DNA of 24,610 nucleotides from Actinomyces sp. ICM47 (GCF_000278725.1 NZ_ALCA01000029.1:1-24610); one strand, 5' to 3'; counted from the first letter of the stretch, positions 1 through 7,604 are shown. Program-made: numbers and translations. Notes: generated by a model from the sequence alone, not told the origin.

Positions 1-1158
1 CTCGGCCCCGGCGCTGCGCCGCACGACCGGGACCTTGAGCGTGGCCGTGCCAGGAGGTGCGTCGAGGGCTGCCAGGAACGAGGAAATGTCGACCTCGGAC
101 TCGTCGGCCATGATCGCGCCCTGCCACAGGACCAGCTCGTGCGCACCCGCCGGTGAGCCGTCCGCGGTGATAGCAACAGCGTCGCGCCCCGTCAGCGCGC
201 GCCCCACCGACGCCGCGTCGCGCACCGTCGCGCTGAGCATGACCACGCGCGGATCCGCGCCCAAGTGGTGAGCGACGCGCAGCAGACGGCGCACGACCAG
301 CGCGATATGCGAGCCGGTCACGCCGCGCCAATGGTGCGCCTCGTCGATGACGATGAGGCGCAGCGACGCCAAAAAACGCGACCAGCGCTGGTGCGACGGC
401 AGCATCACGTAGTGCAGGAAATCCGGGTTCGACAGGATCAGGTCAGCGCTCGCCCGCGCCCACTCCTTCGCCTCGCGCGGCGTGTCCCCATCCACGGTCG
501 TCGCGCGCACGCGGCGCAGCCTCTCATCGACGAGGCGGTGGCCTCCCTCCGGGTCCGCTCTCCCCAGTGCGTCGGTTGGTGCGTCGTTCTGGCCAAGAAG
601 CGCCATGAGTGAGGCCAGCTGATCCGCCGCCAGAGCCTTCGTCGGAGCCAGGTACAGGGCCGTCGGGCGGCGGTGGATCGCGGAAATACGCGACGAATCC
701 TCGGCCTCCACCAGGTCGGAGAGGATCGGTGTCCACGCGGCCAGAGACTTGCCGGACCCCGTGCCCGTCGCAAGCACGACGTCGCGGCCCTCGCGCAGGG
801 CATCCATGGCCTCGCGCTGATGAATCCACGGGCGCTCCACGCCCTGGCGCGCCCACGCGTCCACGACCGCGGGTGAGACCCACTGCGGCCACTGCGCGAT
901 CCGCCCCGAACGCCCCGGTAAGGTCACGTGGCCAAGCAGCCGGTCATCCCCGGCGCTCAAACGCTCCAACACCGCCAGCAGGTCAGCGGGGGAGGGAGAA
1001 GGAGAGAGAGCGGGTACACCAGTGGCGCTCGATCGCGCCTGATCGCCCGCCTCACCCCGAGGCGACGCCGACGACCCCATGCCCGGGGCCAACCGCGCGT
1101 GCTCGCGTAAACCCGCCCCGGCCTCGCGCGAGGAAGACGACGAGCGGTCAGCGCTCAT
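1..1158 (-). CDS. DEAD/DEAH-box helicase, MrfA/YprA-like (N-terminal 386 codons, runs off window)
   Basis: The frame is open from ATG 1158 to base 1 with no stop, so this is the N-terminal part of a longer gene. Helicase motifs appear in order: the Walker A loop ATGTGSGKS (residues 130-138), motif Ia YLAPTKA (169-175), SNPDFLHY (243-250), the Walker B/DEAH box VIDEAHH (270-276) and motif III MLSAT (307-311). The SNPDxLHY and DEAHHWRGVxGSHIA blocks are characteristic of the MrfA/YprA family (SF2 helicases with a C-terminal DUF1998 zinc region, implicated in DNA repair in Bacillus). The C-terminal region lies outside the window, so the subfamily call rests on the N-terminal half. The start was chosen because its ATG overlaps the end of the upstream YbjN gene (ATGAGCGCTGA), implying translational coupling. 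The first ~60 residues are Ser/Ala/Gly-rich. An alternative ATG lies at 1080. Confidence 0.9.
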   Translation of the reverse strand, partial: MSADRSSSSSREAGAGLREHARLAPGMGSSASPRGEAGDQARSSATGVPALSPSPSPADLLAVLERLSAGDDRLLGHVTLPGRSGRIAQWPQWVSPAVVDAWARQGVERPWIHQREAMDALREGRDVVLATGTGSGKSLAAWTPILSDLVEAEDSSRISAIHRRPTALYLAPTKALAADQLASLMALLGQNDAPTDALGRADPEGGHRLVDERLRRVRATTVDGDTPREAKEWARASADLILSNPDFLHYVMLPSHQRWSRFLASLRLIVIDEAHHWRGVTGSHIALVVRRLLRVAHHLGADPRVVMLSATVRDAASVGRALTGRDAVAITADGSPAGAHELVLWQGAIMADESEVDISSFLAALDAPPGTATLKVPVVRRSAGAE

Positions 1159-1636
1159 CCGAGTCCGGGTTCACCCACCCCAGGGCCTCGGAGGCCGACT
1201 CCTTCACGTACTCCATCGCCGCGATGCCCGTCGAAATACCCGACGCAATCATGTCGCGCAACTGATTATTCGACAGGCCTGGCTTCGTGTCCACCACGAA
1301 ATCCGCGTACACGCCCAGCTTCCCCTCGGGAGTCGTCGCCGTGTAGACCGTCGGGAAGTACTTCTCACGATTCCAGTTATCGGCCGTCGCGAACATTGCA
1401 TGCTCGCCGGTCTCCGCCGGAATCTCCGGCTCCCACAGGGCACGAATCGACAGGAAACGCCCCGCCGCATCAAACGACACCAGGAAAGGAACGCGGTCGA
1501 AGATCGCGCCGCCAGCGCGCCCCTCCTCAATGATGTCCAAGGCGTAGCCCATCTCGCGAACACACGACACCACGCGCTCAAAGTCAGCCGGGTAAGGCGT
1601 CGTATCGTCCTCGGGAACCACAAAAGGAACGTTCAT
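1148..1636 (-). CDS. YbjN domain-containing protein (second of a pair)
   Basis: A 162-residue protein beginning MNVPFVVPED. It has the layout of YbjN-family proteins: an N-terminal helix that scans a difficult target (DFERVVSCVREMGYALDI), a beta-rich middle with aromatic residues (FLSIRALWEPEI, YFPTVYTAT) and a C-terminal helix (LRDMIASGISTGIAAMEYVKE). This resembles type III secretion chaperone-like folds. Biochemical function is unknown; actinobacterial YbjN proteins are usually annotated only by domain. The start at 1636 is preferred over an upstream in-frame start because its ATG overlaps the preceding gene's TGA (ATGA). Its own stop overlaps the helicase start by 11 nt. The gene is therefore the middle member of a three-gene coupled operon. 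Confidence 0.85.
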   Translation of the reverse strand: MNVPFVVPEDDTTPYPADFERVVSCVREMGYALDIIEEGRAGGAIFDRVPFLVSFDAAGRFLSIRALWEPEIPAETGEHAMFATADNWNREKYFPTVYTATTPEGKLGVYADFVVDTKPGLSNNQLRDMIASGISTGIAAMEYVKESASEALGWVNPDSDER

Positions 1637-2091
1637 CGCTGCGCCTCCGCGCTCTCGCTGACCCAATCCACGAACCCAGGCAGCGTCACCTCAAGATCCG
1701 CGAAGAAACCCATGATCATCGACATAGACGTTTCAAAGAAATGATCCAGCTGCGCCTGCGTCAATCCGGACAGCACAACGATGTTGCACTCTGCGATCAG
1801 GCCGTACTGCGTGCCATCTTCGAGCGGAGCCACGTATGCCTTCGGACCCGTGCGCGTCGAATTGCAGGTCGCAACCTCTCGGGCCAGCTCCCCGAACTGC
1901 TCCGGCGTGCGGGCGATGCCACGCCACTGTGCGCGCAGCTGCAGGATCTGAGGATTCGTCGCGTTCCAGAAAAACGCGGCGTTCGGCGTCAGATACGCCA
2001 ACTCACCCTCGTTGTAATCGCCGAAACGCACGTCACGAGACCGCAACAGATCTCGAATGCGATCGGTGCTCACAGGTGAAGAAGTGGCCAC
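1633..2091 (-). CDS. YbjN domain-containing protein (first of a pair)
   Basis: A 152-residue protein from a GTG start with a good ribosome binding site (GGGAG, six bases upstream). Upstream in-frame ATGs at 2187 and 2166 would add a low-complexity N-terminus and lack a comparable site. The N-terminal half (STDRIRDLLRSRDVRFGD, then two beta strands containing AAFFWNATN) and C-terminal helix (LTQAQLDHFFETSMSMIMGFF) match the YbjN pattern and the general layout of the downstream paralogue, although the two share little direct sequence identity. It is probably the first gene of the YbjN-YbjN-helicase operon. The function is unknown. Confidence 0.8.
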   Translation of the reverse strand: MATSSPVSTDRIRDLLRSRDVRFGDYNEGELAYLTPNAAFFWNATNPQILQLRAQWRGIARTPEQFGELAREVATCNSTRTGPKAYVAPLEDGTQYGLIAECNIVVLSGLTQAQLDHFFETSMSMIMGFFADLEVTLPGFVDWVSESAEAQR

Positions 2092-2372
2092 TGACAACTC
2101 CCGACGTAAACGTGCAGAATCGGACACACCCACTCTAACCGAGGCCCCCGTCACGCGCGCGCCCATCTTCGTGCGCTCAGAGCGCACCCCCGGGCCGCGA
2201 ACGCACTTGTGACAAGGTGGTAGCGGGTAAAAACTCAGGACCCATCATCCCTGATCCCAGCTTTGAAACACGTCTCCAAGCCGCGTTCACCCCCTAGCTA
2301 ATCCGCGAAGTTGCGCCACACTCCACTACAGTGTGTATCTGAATGACCGCACTAATACGAACGGAGGACAGT
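2092..2372. other. Divergent intergenic region between the YbjN operon and the PAP2 gene
   Basis: This 281-base region sits between oppositely oriented genes and should carry promoters for both. On the plus strand a weak TTGCGC (2311-2316) is followed after 17 bases by TGTATC (2334-2339). An inverted repeat CACACT-7-AGTGTG (2317-2335) lies almost exactly in that spacer and could be an operator. The ribosome binding site GGAGGA (2363-2368) serves the PAP2 start. I see no convincing promoter for the YbjN operon. Confidence 0.4.
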
Positions 2373-3512
2373 ATGGACGACCCTAACTCCGCCCTGCCCT
2401 CCGACCCTACCGTCGACGAGTCTTACACCCGAGGATCGCGCCCCGTTCAGCCCCGCACCCGCTCCGGTTCGCGCACATCCGGCAACGACAAAGACCCCCA
2501 GAAGAGCGCGACAAAACGCAAGAAAACAGCGGGAAGCAAAACCCGCACATCCAGCGTCTCCACCAAGGAACGCCCCGCCCGCGCACGCACCACAACCAGC
2601 CGCAGCGCGAACGCGGACGACAACGGGACCGAACCCGCGCTTCGTCCCCTCAGCGCCGACAGATGGTACCGGCACAAACTGGCCCGACGTATCGCCGGAG
2701 TTACCGCATGTCTCTCGCTTACCGCATTCATTAGCTATGGTGTGCTGAGCACCTCGTACGGACAGGTAATCGATACGATCCTCATGGAAGGGACCATGCG
2801 CTCAGCCAGACAGTATGAGGAATTCTCCACCCTCATCACTGGCCTTGTGTCCGTGCCTGTCCTGGGCGGCATCGGTGTCCTCGTCGCCATCGTCGCGGCA
2901 GCCAGGCGTCGACCCACCCTTGCGGGACGAGCCCTCGGCGCGGTTGTCGGAGCCAACGTCACCACCCAAATTCTCAAGGACTACGTCCTCACCCGGCCCA
3001 GCCTCGGCGTGACCACCGGCGTCGTCAACTCCCTGCCGTCCGGCCACACGACCGTCGCCGTCACCCTCTCCCTCGCCCTCATCGTCGTCGCCCCCCAATG
3101 GTTCCGCGGCCCCTCCGCATGGTTCGGCTGGGCGTGGACCTCCCTCATGAGCGTATCCGTCATGATGGAAGGCTGGCACCGCCCCTCCGACGCCATCACC
3201 GCCGCGCTCATCGCCGGCGCGTGGGCACTCGCCCTTTCACCCATCGAGCGGCGACCCCGGCACGGCATCAAGGTCCAGCGCATCATGGTGTGGGTGTGCC
3301 TGGTGCTCATCGTCGTTGCCGTCGTCGCAACCATCGCCGCCATGTGGGGGTTCAGCATGTCCGCCGCTGCACCCGGCTCCGGCTACGGCTTCGAGTACTT
3401 CCTGGAAATCCGCCCCTGGCGCTCGCGCGTCCTCGGCGTCGCCGCTATCGCGTGGGTTAGCGCCATCTGCGGCCTCATCATCCACGAGGTCGACCGCCTC
3501 GCAGGCGAATAA
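2373..3512 (+). CDS. PAP2-superfamily membrane phosphatase
   Basis: A 379-residue protein with a long charged, Ser/Thr/Lys/Arg-rich cytoplasmic N-terminus (about residues 1-105), then several hydrophobic segments. The PAP2 phosphatase signature is present in order: K202-DYVLT-R208-P (motif 1), PSGH (222-225; the His is the usual proton donor) and WHRPSD (268-273; H269 is the likely nucleophile, with D273). In motif 3 the usual preceding Arg is replaced (VMMEGWHRPSD), as I recall for some actinobacterial relatives. Substrates in the family include undecaprenyl pyrophosphate and phosphatidate; which applies here cannot be read from the sequence. The start at 2373 follows GGAGGA and is preferred over an in-frame ATG at 2343. 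The window gives no functional partner. Confidence 0.88.
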   Translation: MDDPNSALPSDPTVDESYTRGSRPVQPRTRSGSRTSGNDKDPQKSATKRKKTAGSKTRTSSVSTKERPARARTTTSRSANADDNGTEPALRPLSADRWYRHKLARRIAGVTACLSLTAFISYGVLSTSYGQVIDTILMEGTMRSARQYEEFSTLITGLVSVPVLGGIGVLVAIVAAARRRPTLAGRALGAVVGANVTTQILKDYVLTRPSLGVTTGVVNSLPSGHTTVAVTLSLALIVVAPQWFRGPSAWFGWAWTSLMSVSVMMEGWHRPSDAITAALIAGAWALALSPIERRPRHGIKVQRIMVWVCLVLIVVAVVATIAAMWGFSMSAAAPGSGYGFEYFLEIRPWRSRVLGVAAIAWVSAICGLIIHEVDRLAGE

Positions 3513-3531
3513 TCGCTGCTGTCTGCGTGTG

Positions 3532-3636
3532 GTGCCTGGGGGCGGCGGCCCGCCCGCGAGATCGCCACACGCGAGCCTGCGGCTCGGAGTGATCGATCTC
3601 GAAGCCCGGCCAGGCCCTGCCGCCGCCCCCAGGCAC
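3532..3636. repeat. 105-nt multi-tier hairpin between PAP2 and DoxX genes
   Basis: Perfect 17-base inverted arms (gtgcctgggggcggcgg at 3532-3548 and its complement at 3620-3636) enclose a second pair (CGAGATC / GATCTCG) and an inner 5-bp hairpin GAGCC-TGC-GGCTC. The outer arms lie just after the PAP2 stop, so termination is one role. A near-repeat of the right side (ccggccaggcYctgccgcc) recurs at 3672-3690. Confidence 0.7.
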
Positions 3637-3699
3637 GCTAGCCGGGCCGCTCGCGATGGGCTGTCTGCATGTCCGGCCAGGCTCTGCCGCCGAGGCCTC

Positions 3700-3713
3700 G
3701 CTCCTGGGATAAT
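3700..3713 (+). promoter_or_regulatory. Extended -10 promoter for the DoxX gene
   Basis: TGG-GATAAT (3705-3713) fits an extended -10 element. It sits about 36 bases before the ATG at 3749, directly downstream of the hairpin region. I see no clear -35 hexamer. Confidence 0.45.
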
Positions 3714-3748
3714 GGTGGAGTCCCTTGTCGCCTCGTGAAAGAATCGCC

Positions 3749-4270
3749 ATGGCCCCCGCCTCCACTGTCGTTACGTCCAAGTCGGCGCGCCTCATCCTTG
3801 GCCTGCTGCGCCTCGCGGTCGGCTTCGTGTTCCTGTGGTCCTTCCTGGACAAGACCTTCGGCCTGCACTATTCCACGGGTCCGTCGCGCGCGTGGATCAA
3901 CGGCGGAACGCCTGCGCAGAGCTACCTGACGGGAGCCACCACCGGCAAACCCCTGGCTTCCTTCTTCGAGTCCCTCGCCACGCCTGCGACCGACTGGGTG
4001 TTCATGCTGGGCCTGCTCGGCATCGGGGTGGCGCTCATTCTCGGCATTGGCACGCGCCTGGCGGCGCTCGCGGGCGTCGTCATGCTGGGCTTCATGTACG
4101 CGGCCGTCGCGCCGTGGGTGTGGGGTTCCCTCAACCCGGTCGTCAACGAGCACCTGGTGTACGCGCTCGTCCTCATCCTCATCCCCCTGACCAACGCGGG
4201 CGACACAATCGGCCTGGGCACGTGGTGGAAGGGCTTGGACCTGGTGAAGAAACTGCCCTTCTTGGTCTGA
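3749..4270 (+). CDS. DoxX-like integral membrane protein
   Basis: A 173-residue protein with four predicted hydrophobic segments: LILGLLRLAVGFVFLWSFLD; VFMLGLLGIGVALILGIG; LAALAGVVMLGFMYAAVA; and a C-terminal segment LVYALVLILIPLTNAG. The pattern LRLAVGFVFLWSFLDKTFGL, with a short loop holding GGTPAQSYL, matches actinobacterial DoxX/DoxD-type proteins (related to the small subunit of thiosulfate:quinone oxidoreductase). The specific activity is unknown. Start chosen at the ATG at 3749 (MAPASTVV), downstream of a weak GAAAG; an in-frame TTG at 3725 is less likely. It stands alone and is followed by a terminator hairpin. Confidence 0.75.
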   Translation: MAPASTVVTSKSARLILGLLRLAVGFVFLWSFLDKTFGLHYSTGPSRAWINGGTPAQSYLTGATTGKPLASFFESLATPATDWVFMLGLLGIGVALILGIGTRLAALAGVVMLGFMYAAVAPWVWGSLNPVVNEHLVYALVLILIPLTNAGDTIGLGTWWKGLDLVKKLPFLV

Positions 4271-4288
4271 GTAGGTCCGCTTTATCGA

Positions 4289-4323
4289 CGAGGCCGTGGC
4301 CGGGTTTTCCGGTCGCGGCCTCG
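4289..4323 (+). terminator. Hairpin terminator after DoxX gene (GAGGCCG family)
   Basis: A 15-base stem (cgaggccgtggccgg at 4289-4303 with 4309-4323) pairs fully if two G-U wobbles are allowed, around a GTTTT loop. It lies 18 bases after the DoxX stop. Its stem shares the GACGAGGCCG core seen in several other hairpins of this window. Confidence 0.7.
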
Positions 4324-4442
4324 CTATGTGAATCAGCCCGTGTCGGCGGGGAGAGCGCGGCGCGATGGGACGTTGGTCCTCGAAAAGTCATTGCGGATCA
4401 GCGTCGTGACCAGGGGAACTACGCCTTCCGCGTGCCTCATTT

Positions 4443-4470
4443 CTGACACACGAGTGACACTAGATATTGT
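4443..4470 (+). promoter_or_regulatory. nrdD: Candidate nrdDG promoter overlapped by NrdR box 1
   Basis: CTGACA (4443-4448) and TATTGT (4465-4470) are separated by 16 bases and form a plausible housekeeping promoter. The -10 hexamer lies inside the first NrdR-like box, so repressor binding would block polymerase. Use of this promoter implies a leader of roughly 330 nt before nrdD. Confidence 0.4.
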
Positions 4471-4534
4471 GGTTACCGTTCGGTTCAAACACTAGATCTA
4501 GCGATTCGTGATCACGTACCCCTAGATCTAGGGG
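4457..4534. promoter_or_regulatory. Three NrdR-like boxes upstream of nrdD
   Basis: Box 1 acactagatattgtgg (4457-4472) and box 2 acactagatctagcga (4489-4504) resemble the NrdR consensus acaCwAtATaTwGtgt. Their starts are 32 bases apart, the three-helical-turn spacing typical of paired NrdR sites. A third element, cccctagatctagggg (4519-4534), is a perfect 16-base palindrome sharing the CTAGATCTAG core, 30 bases after box 2. NrdR is the ATP-cone repressor of ribonucleotide reductase genes in many bacteria. Its gene is not in this window. Confidence 0.75.
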
Positions 4535-4810
4535 AGGCTCACGCCGGGCGGAGGAAACCATCACCACCCACAGTGCCACGGCCTCGCCCCACGAGGGTGG
4601 AGTGTTCACGACGTGTTGATCACGCGTCCGAACAGTAGTACTGGCTAACCGCCCACCGAAGCGACGGCAGGACCAAACCAGAGGCGCCCGCCTACGCACA
4701 ACCGCACAGCCACACAACCCCACACATCGCCGCACCCAAACTCCCGCAGCACAGCAAAGTGCTCGCAGCGCACCCCAGGCACACACGGGAACGAAGAAAG
4801 GATCAGGACA
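4535..4810 (+). other. Long nrdD leader, C/A-rich and G-poor in its second half
   Basis: No gene is seen here. A GGAGG (4551-4555) has no usable start codon within normal spacing. From about 4690 to 4760 the transcript would be C- and A-rich with few G residues and little structure, a composition typical of Rho-loading sites or of unstructured ribosome standby regions. AAAGGA (4797-4802) precedes the nrdD ATG. I looked for cobalamin riboswitch signatures, because some actinobacterial reductase operons carry one, and did not find them. Confidence 0.35.
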
Positions 4811-6676
4811 ATGACGACAGCACCCCGCTACGACGTCGACGCTATTGCAACCGTGGAGGAATACCTCGACCGCTCCGATTGGCGAGTCAACGCCAACGCA
4901 AACCAGGGGTATTCGCTCGGCGGCCTGATCCTGAATTCGGCGGGCAAGATCGTCGCCAACTACTGGCTTGAGCACGTCTACACGCCTGAGATCGGCGCGC
5001 CGCACCGCGAGGGCGATTACCACATCCACGACCTCGACATGTTCGCCGGATACTGCGCCGGCTGGTCCCTCAAGCGCCTCATCCAGGAGGGCTTCAACGG
5101 AGTGGGCGGCGCAATTGCCTCGGCCCCGCCGCGCCACTTCTCCTCGGCCTGCGGGCAGATCGTCAACTTCCTCGGAACCCTCCAGAATGAGTGGGCGGGT
5201 GCCCAGGCGTTCTCCTCCTTCGACACCTACATGGCCCCCTTCGTGCGCCTGGACAACATGGAGTACGACGAGATCGTTCAGTGCATGCAGGAACTTATCT
5301 ACAACCTGAACGTGCCCTCGCGCTGGGGCAGCCAGTGCCCATTTACGAACCTGACCTTCGACTGGACGTGCCCGGACGACCTGGCCGACGAGCACCCTCT
5401 CATCGGCGACGAGGTCGTCGACTTCACCTACGGCGAGCTGCAGCGGGAAATGAACCTCATCAACCGCGCGTTCATCGAGGTCATGACGGGTGGCGATGCG
5501 GACGGTCGTGTCTTCACGTTCCCGATCCCGACCTACAACATCACGCCCGACTTCGACTGGGAGGGCGAGAACGTCGATGCCCTCTTTGACATGACCGCGA
5601 AGTACGGCCTGCCCTACTTCCAGAACTTCATCAACTCCGACCTGGACCCGCACATGATCCGCTCCATGTGCTGCCGCCTCCAGCTGGACTTGCGCGAGCT
5701 CCTCAAGCGCGGCAACGGCCTCTTCGGCTCGGCCGAGCTCACCGGCTCGATCGGCGTGGTCACGCTCAACATGGCGCGCCTCGGCTACCTGTACAAGGGT
5801 GACGAGGAGGGCCTCATCGCGCGCATGGACGAACTCATCGACCTGGCCTCGAAGTCCCTTGAAATCAAGCGCGAGACCATCCAGTACCACATGGACCACG
5901 GCCTCTTCCCCTACTCGCGTCGCTACCTGGGCACGCTCGATAACCACTTCTCGACGATTGGCGTCAACGGCATGAACGAGATGGTGCGTAACTTCAGCGA
6001 CGATGCCTACGACCTGACGGACCCGCGCGGCTTCGACATGTGCGTGCGGATCCTGGATCACGTGCGCGAGCGCATGGTCCAGCTCCAGGAGGCCACCGGT
6101 CACATGTACAACCTGGAGGCGACCCCCGCGGAGGGCACGACCTACCGTTTCGCAAAGGAGGATCGCAAGCGCTTCGCCGGCATCATCCAGGCGGGCACGC
6201 CCGACCAGCCCTACTACACGAACTCCTCGCAGCTCCCGGTGGCCTACACGGACGACCCCTTCCAGGCCCTCGAGGATCAGGAGGTCCTGCAGGGCAAGTA
6301 CACGGGCGGCACGGTCCTGCACCTGTACATGGGTGAGCGCCTCTCGTCGGGGCAGGCCTGCAAGGAGATGGTGCGCCGCTCGCTGACCGCCTTCAAGGTC
6401 CCCTACATCACGATCACGCCGACCTTCTCTATCTGCCCGGTCCACGGCTACCTGGCCGGTGAGCACTTCACGTGCGAGAAGTGCGCAGCCGCCCGCCCCC
6501 ACGCCGAGCCGCAGGCCTGCGAAGTGTGGACGCGCGTCATGGGCTACTTCCGCCCGGTCCAGTCCTTCAACATCGGCAAGAAGGGCGAATACAATGAGCG
6601 CCAGATGTTCTCCGAGAACGCCGCGGACGCGCACGGCGAGCTCGTCAGCGCCTTCCCTCCCGTGGGGAGCCGCTGA
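4811..6676 (+). CDS. nrdD: Anaerobic (class III) ribonucleoside-triphosphate reductase
   Basis: A 621-residue glycyl-radical enzyme that reduces ribonucleotides to deoxyribonucleotides without oxygen, activated by NrdG. The radical site is Gly578 in RVMGYFRPV near the C-terminus. Just upstream is the zinc-binding module CPVHG...CEKC (C542, H545, C555, C558), with a His in place of one of the usual Cys residues. The active-site cysteine candidates are C287/C288 (SMCCRLQ), matching the position of the catalytic Cys in E. coli NrdD, followed by the GSIGVVTLN loop. The protein starts almost directly with the catalytic barrel (YHIHDLDMFAGYCAGW at about residue 74), so the ~100-residue N-terminal ATP-cone of the E. 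coli enzyme is missing. The gene sits beneath NrdR-type boxes and is followed one base later by the nrdG GTG. Confidence 0.96.
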   Translation: MTTAPRYDVDAIATVEEYLDRSDWRVNANANQGYSLGGLILNSAGKIVANYWLEHVYTPEIGAPHREGDYHIHDLDMFAGYCAGWSLKRLIQEGFNGVGGAIASAPPRHFSSACGQIVNFLGTLQNEWAGAQAFSSFDTYMAPFVRLDNMEYDEIVQCMQELIYNLNVPSRWGSQCPFTNLTFDWTCPDDLADEHPLIGDEVVDFTYGELQREMNLINRAFIEVMTGGDADGRVFTFPIPTYNITPDFDWEGENVDALFDMTAKYGLPYFQNFINSDLDPHMIRSMCCRLQLDLRELLKRGNGLFGSAELTGSIGVVTLNMARLGYLYKGDEEGLIARMDELIDLASKSLEIKRETIQYHMDHGLFPYSRRYLGTLDNHFSTIGVNGMNEMVRNFSDDAYDLTDPRGFDMCVRILDHVRERMVQLQEATGHMYNLEATPAEGTTYRFAKEDRKRFAGIIQAGTPDQPYYTNSSQLPVAYTDDPFQALEDQEVLQGKYTGGTVLHLYMGERLSSGQACKEMVRRSLTAFKVPYITITPTFSICPVHGYLAGEHFTCEKCAAARPHAEPQACEVWTRVMGYFRPVQSFNIGKKGEYNERQMFSENAADAHGELVSAFPPVGSR

Positions 6677-6677
6677 C

Positions 6678-7487
6678 GTGAGTCCGTCCCTGAATGACGA
6701 GGCCGGGGAACCCCGGAAGGGCGCGCTGAGCCTGAGCGGCTCCGGCCTCGTCGGGGGGCGGGCATCGCGCGAGTGGACGCCGGACGACCTGCAGATCGCG
6801 GGCCTCGTCCCCATGTCGAGCGTGGACTGGCCCGGCAAGTTCGCGGCGTCCCTGTTCCTGCAGGGGTGCCCGTGGGCATGCCCGTACTGCCACAACAGCG
6901 CGATCATCGACCCGCGCATCCCGGGCGTGGTCGCGTGGAGCAAGCTCGAGGATCTGCTGGCGCGCAGGCGCGGCCTCCTGGACGGCGTCGTGTTCTCCGG
7001 AGGCGAGGCGACGCGCCAGATTGCGCTCGGCGCGGGGATGGCGCGCGTGCGCGAGCTCGGCTTCGGCGTCGGCCTGCACACCGCGGGCCCCTACCCGCGT
7101 CGCCTGGCGGACCTGCTGGGCGCGGGCCTCGTCGATTGGGTGGGCATCGACGTGAAGGCGACCCTCGGCAACTACGAGGCCGTGGCCGGTCGGGCGGGTG
7201 CCGGGGAGCGCGCGTGGGAGTCGCTGGGCATCGTCCTGGCGCACCCCGAGGTGGACCACGAGGTACGCCTGACTGTCTACCCGGACGGTCCCAGCGACGG
7301 CCTGGAGGTTGCGAAGAAGGCTCGCGCGATGGGTGTCAAGTCCTTTGCCTTACAGCAAGCGCGAGAATTTGGCACACCGGAAGGTTTTGAGGCCTCGCGT
7401 GCTGGATGGGATGACCAGGTGCGCGCACTCGCTGCCGATATTACGGCGCTCAATTTTGACACATTCGTCTTACGATGCGACTTGTAG
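6678..7487 (+). CDS. nrdG: Anaerobic ribonucleotide reductase activating protein (radical SAM)
   Basis: A 269-residue radical SAM enzyme that generates the glycyl radical on NrdD using a [4Fe-4S] cluster and S-adenosylmethionine. The cluster motif is C64-PWA-C68-PY-C71 (CX3CX2C) in QGCPWACPYCHNS, followed by VFSGGEAT, the SAM-binding GGE motif. The GTG at 6678 lies one base after the nrdD TGA with GGGGAG eight bases upstream, so the two are co-translated. At 269 aa the protein is longer than the compact E. coli NrdG (about 154 aa), as in the NrdG2/PflA-like branch. Residues 1-40 are low-complexity and are encoded by DNA holding a strong inverted repeat, so the true start could be further downstream (for example near MSSVDWPGKF). 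Confidence 0.92.
   Translation: MSPSLNDEAGEPRKGALSLSGSGLVGGRASREWTPDDLQIAGLVPMSSVDWPGKFAASLFLQGCPWACPYCHNSAIIDPRIPGVVAWSKLEDLLARRRGLLDGVVFSGGEATRQIALGAGMARVRELGFGVGLHTAGPYPRRLADLLGAGLVDWVGIDVKATLGNYEAVAGRAGAGERAWESLGIVLAHPEVDHEVRLTVYPDGPSDGLEVAKKARAMGVKSFALQQAREFGTPEGFEASRAGWDDQVRALAADITALNFDTFVLRCDL
6696..6752. repeat. Inverted repeat embedded in the 5' end of nrdG
   Basis: GACGAGGCCGG (6696-6706) pairs with CCGGCCTCGTC (6742-6752), an 11-base perfect stem. A competing 14-base perfect palindrome CCGGGGAACCCCGG lies at 6703-6716. The arms match the GAGGCCG terminator-like hairpins elsewhere in the window, but here they are inside coding sequence between nrdD and the conserved part of nrdG. 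Confidence 0.6.
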
Positions 7488-7604
7488 GTGTTTTGTCAAA
7501 TGACAGGGAAGTACCGTGGTCAGAAAATATCGTAAGGTTTCACTCATGGCGCGTGTGCGCGGTATTGTGTAACAACCGCGTGACCGATGAAGTCTGGAGC
7601 ACCG

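Noticed and set aside
4535..4650. Cobalamin riboswitch in the nrdD leader
   Set aside because: Some actinobacterial reductase operons have one, but the conserved GCCACTG box and the GGTGAAAATCC-like core are missing.
4460..7081. An uninterrupted 873-codon open frame on the minus strand opposite nrdD and nrdG
   Set aside because: It is antisense to two recognised enzymes with conserved motifs. Its translation is rich in Val/Arg/His/Asp with no family features, as expected from high-GC codon bias. No ribosome binding site is evident.
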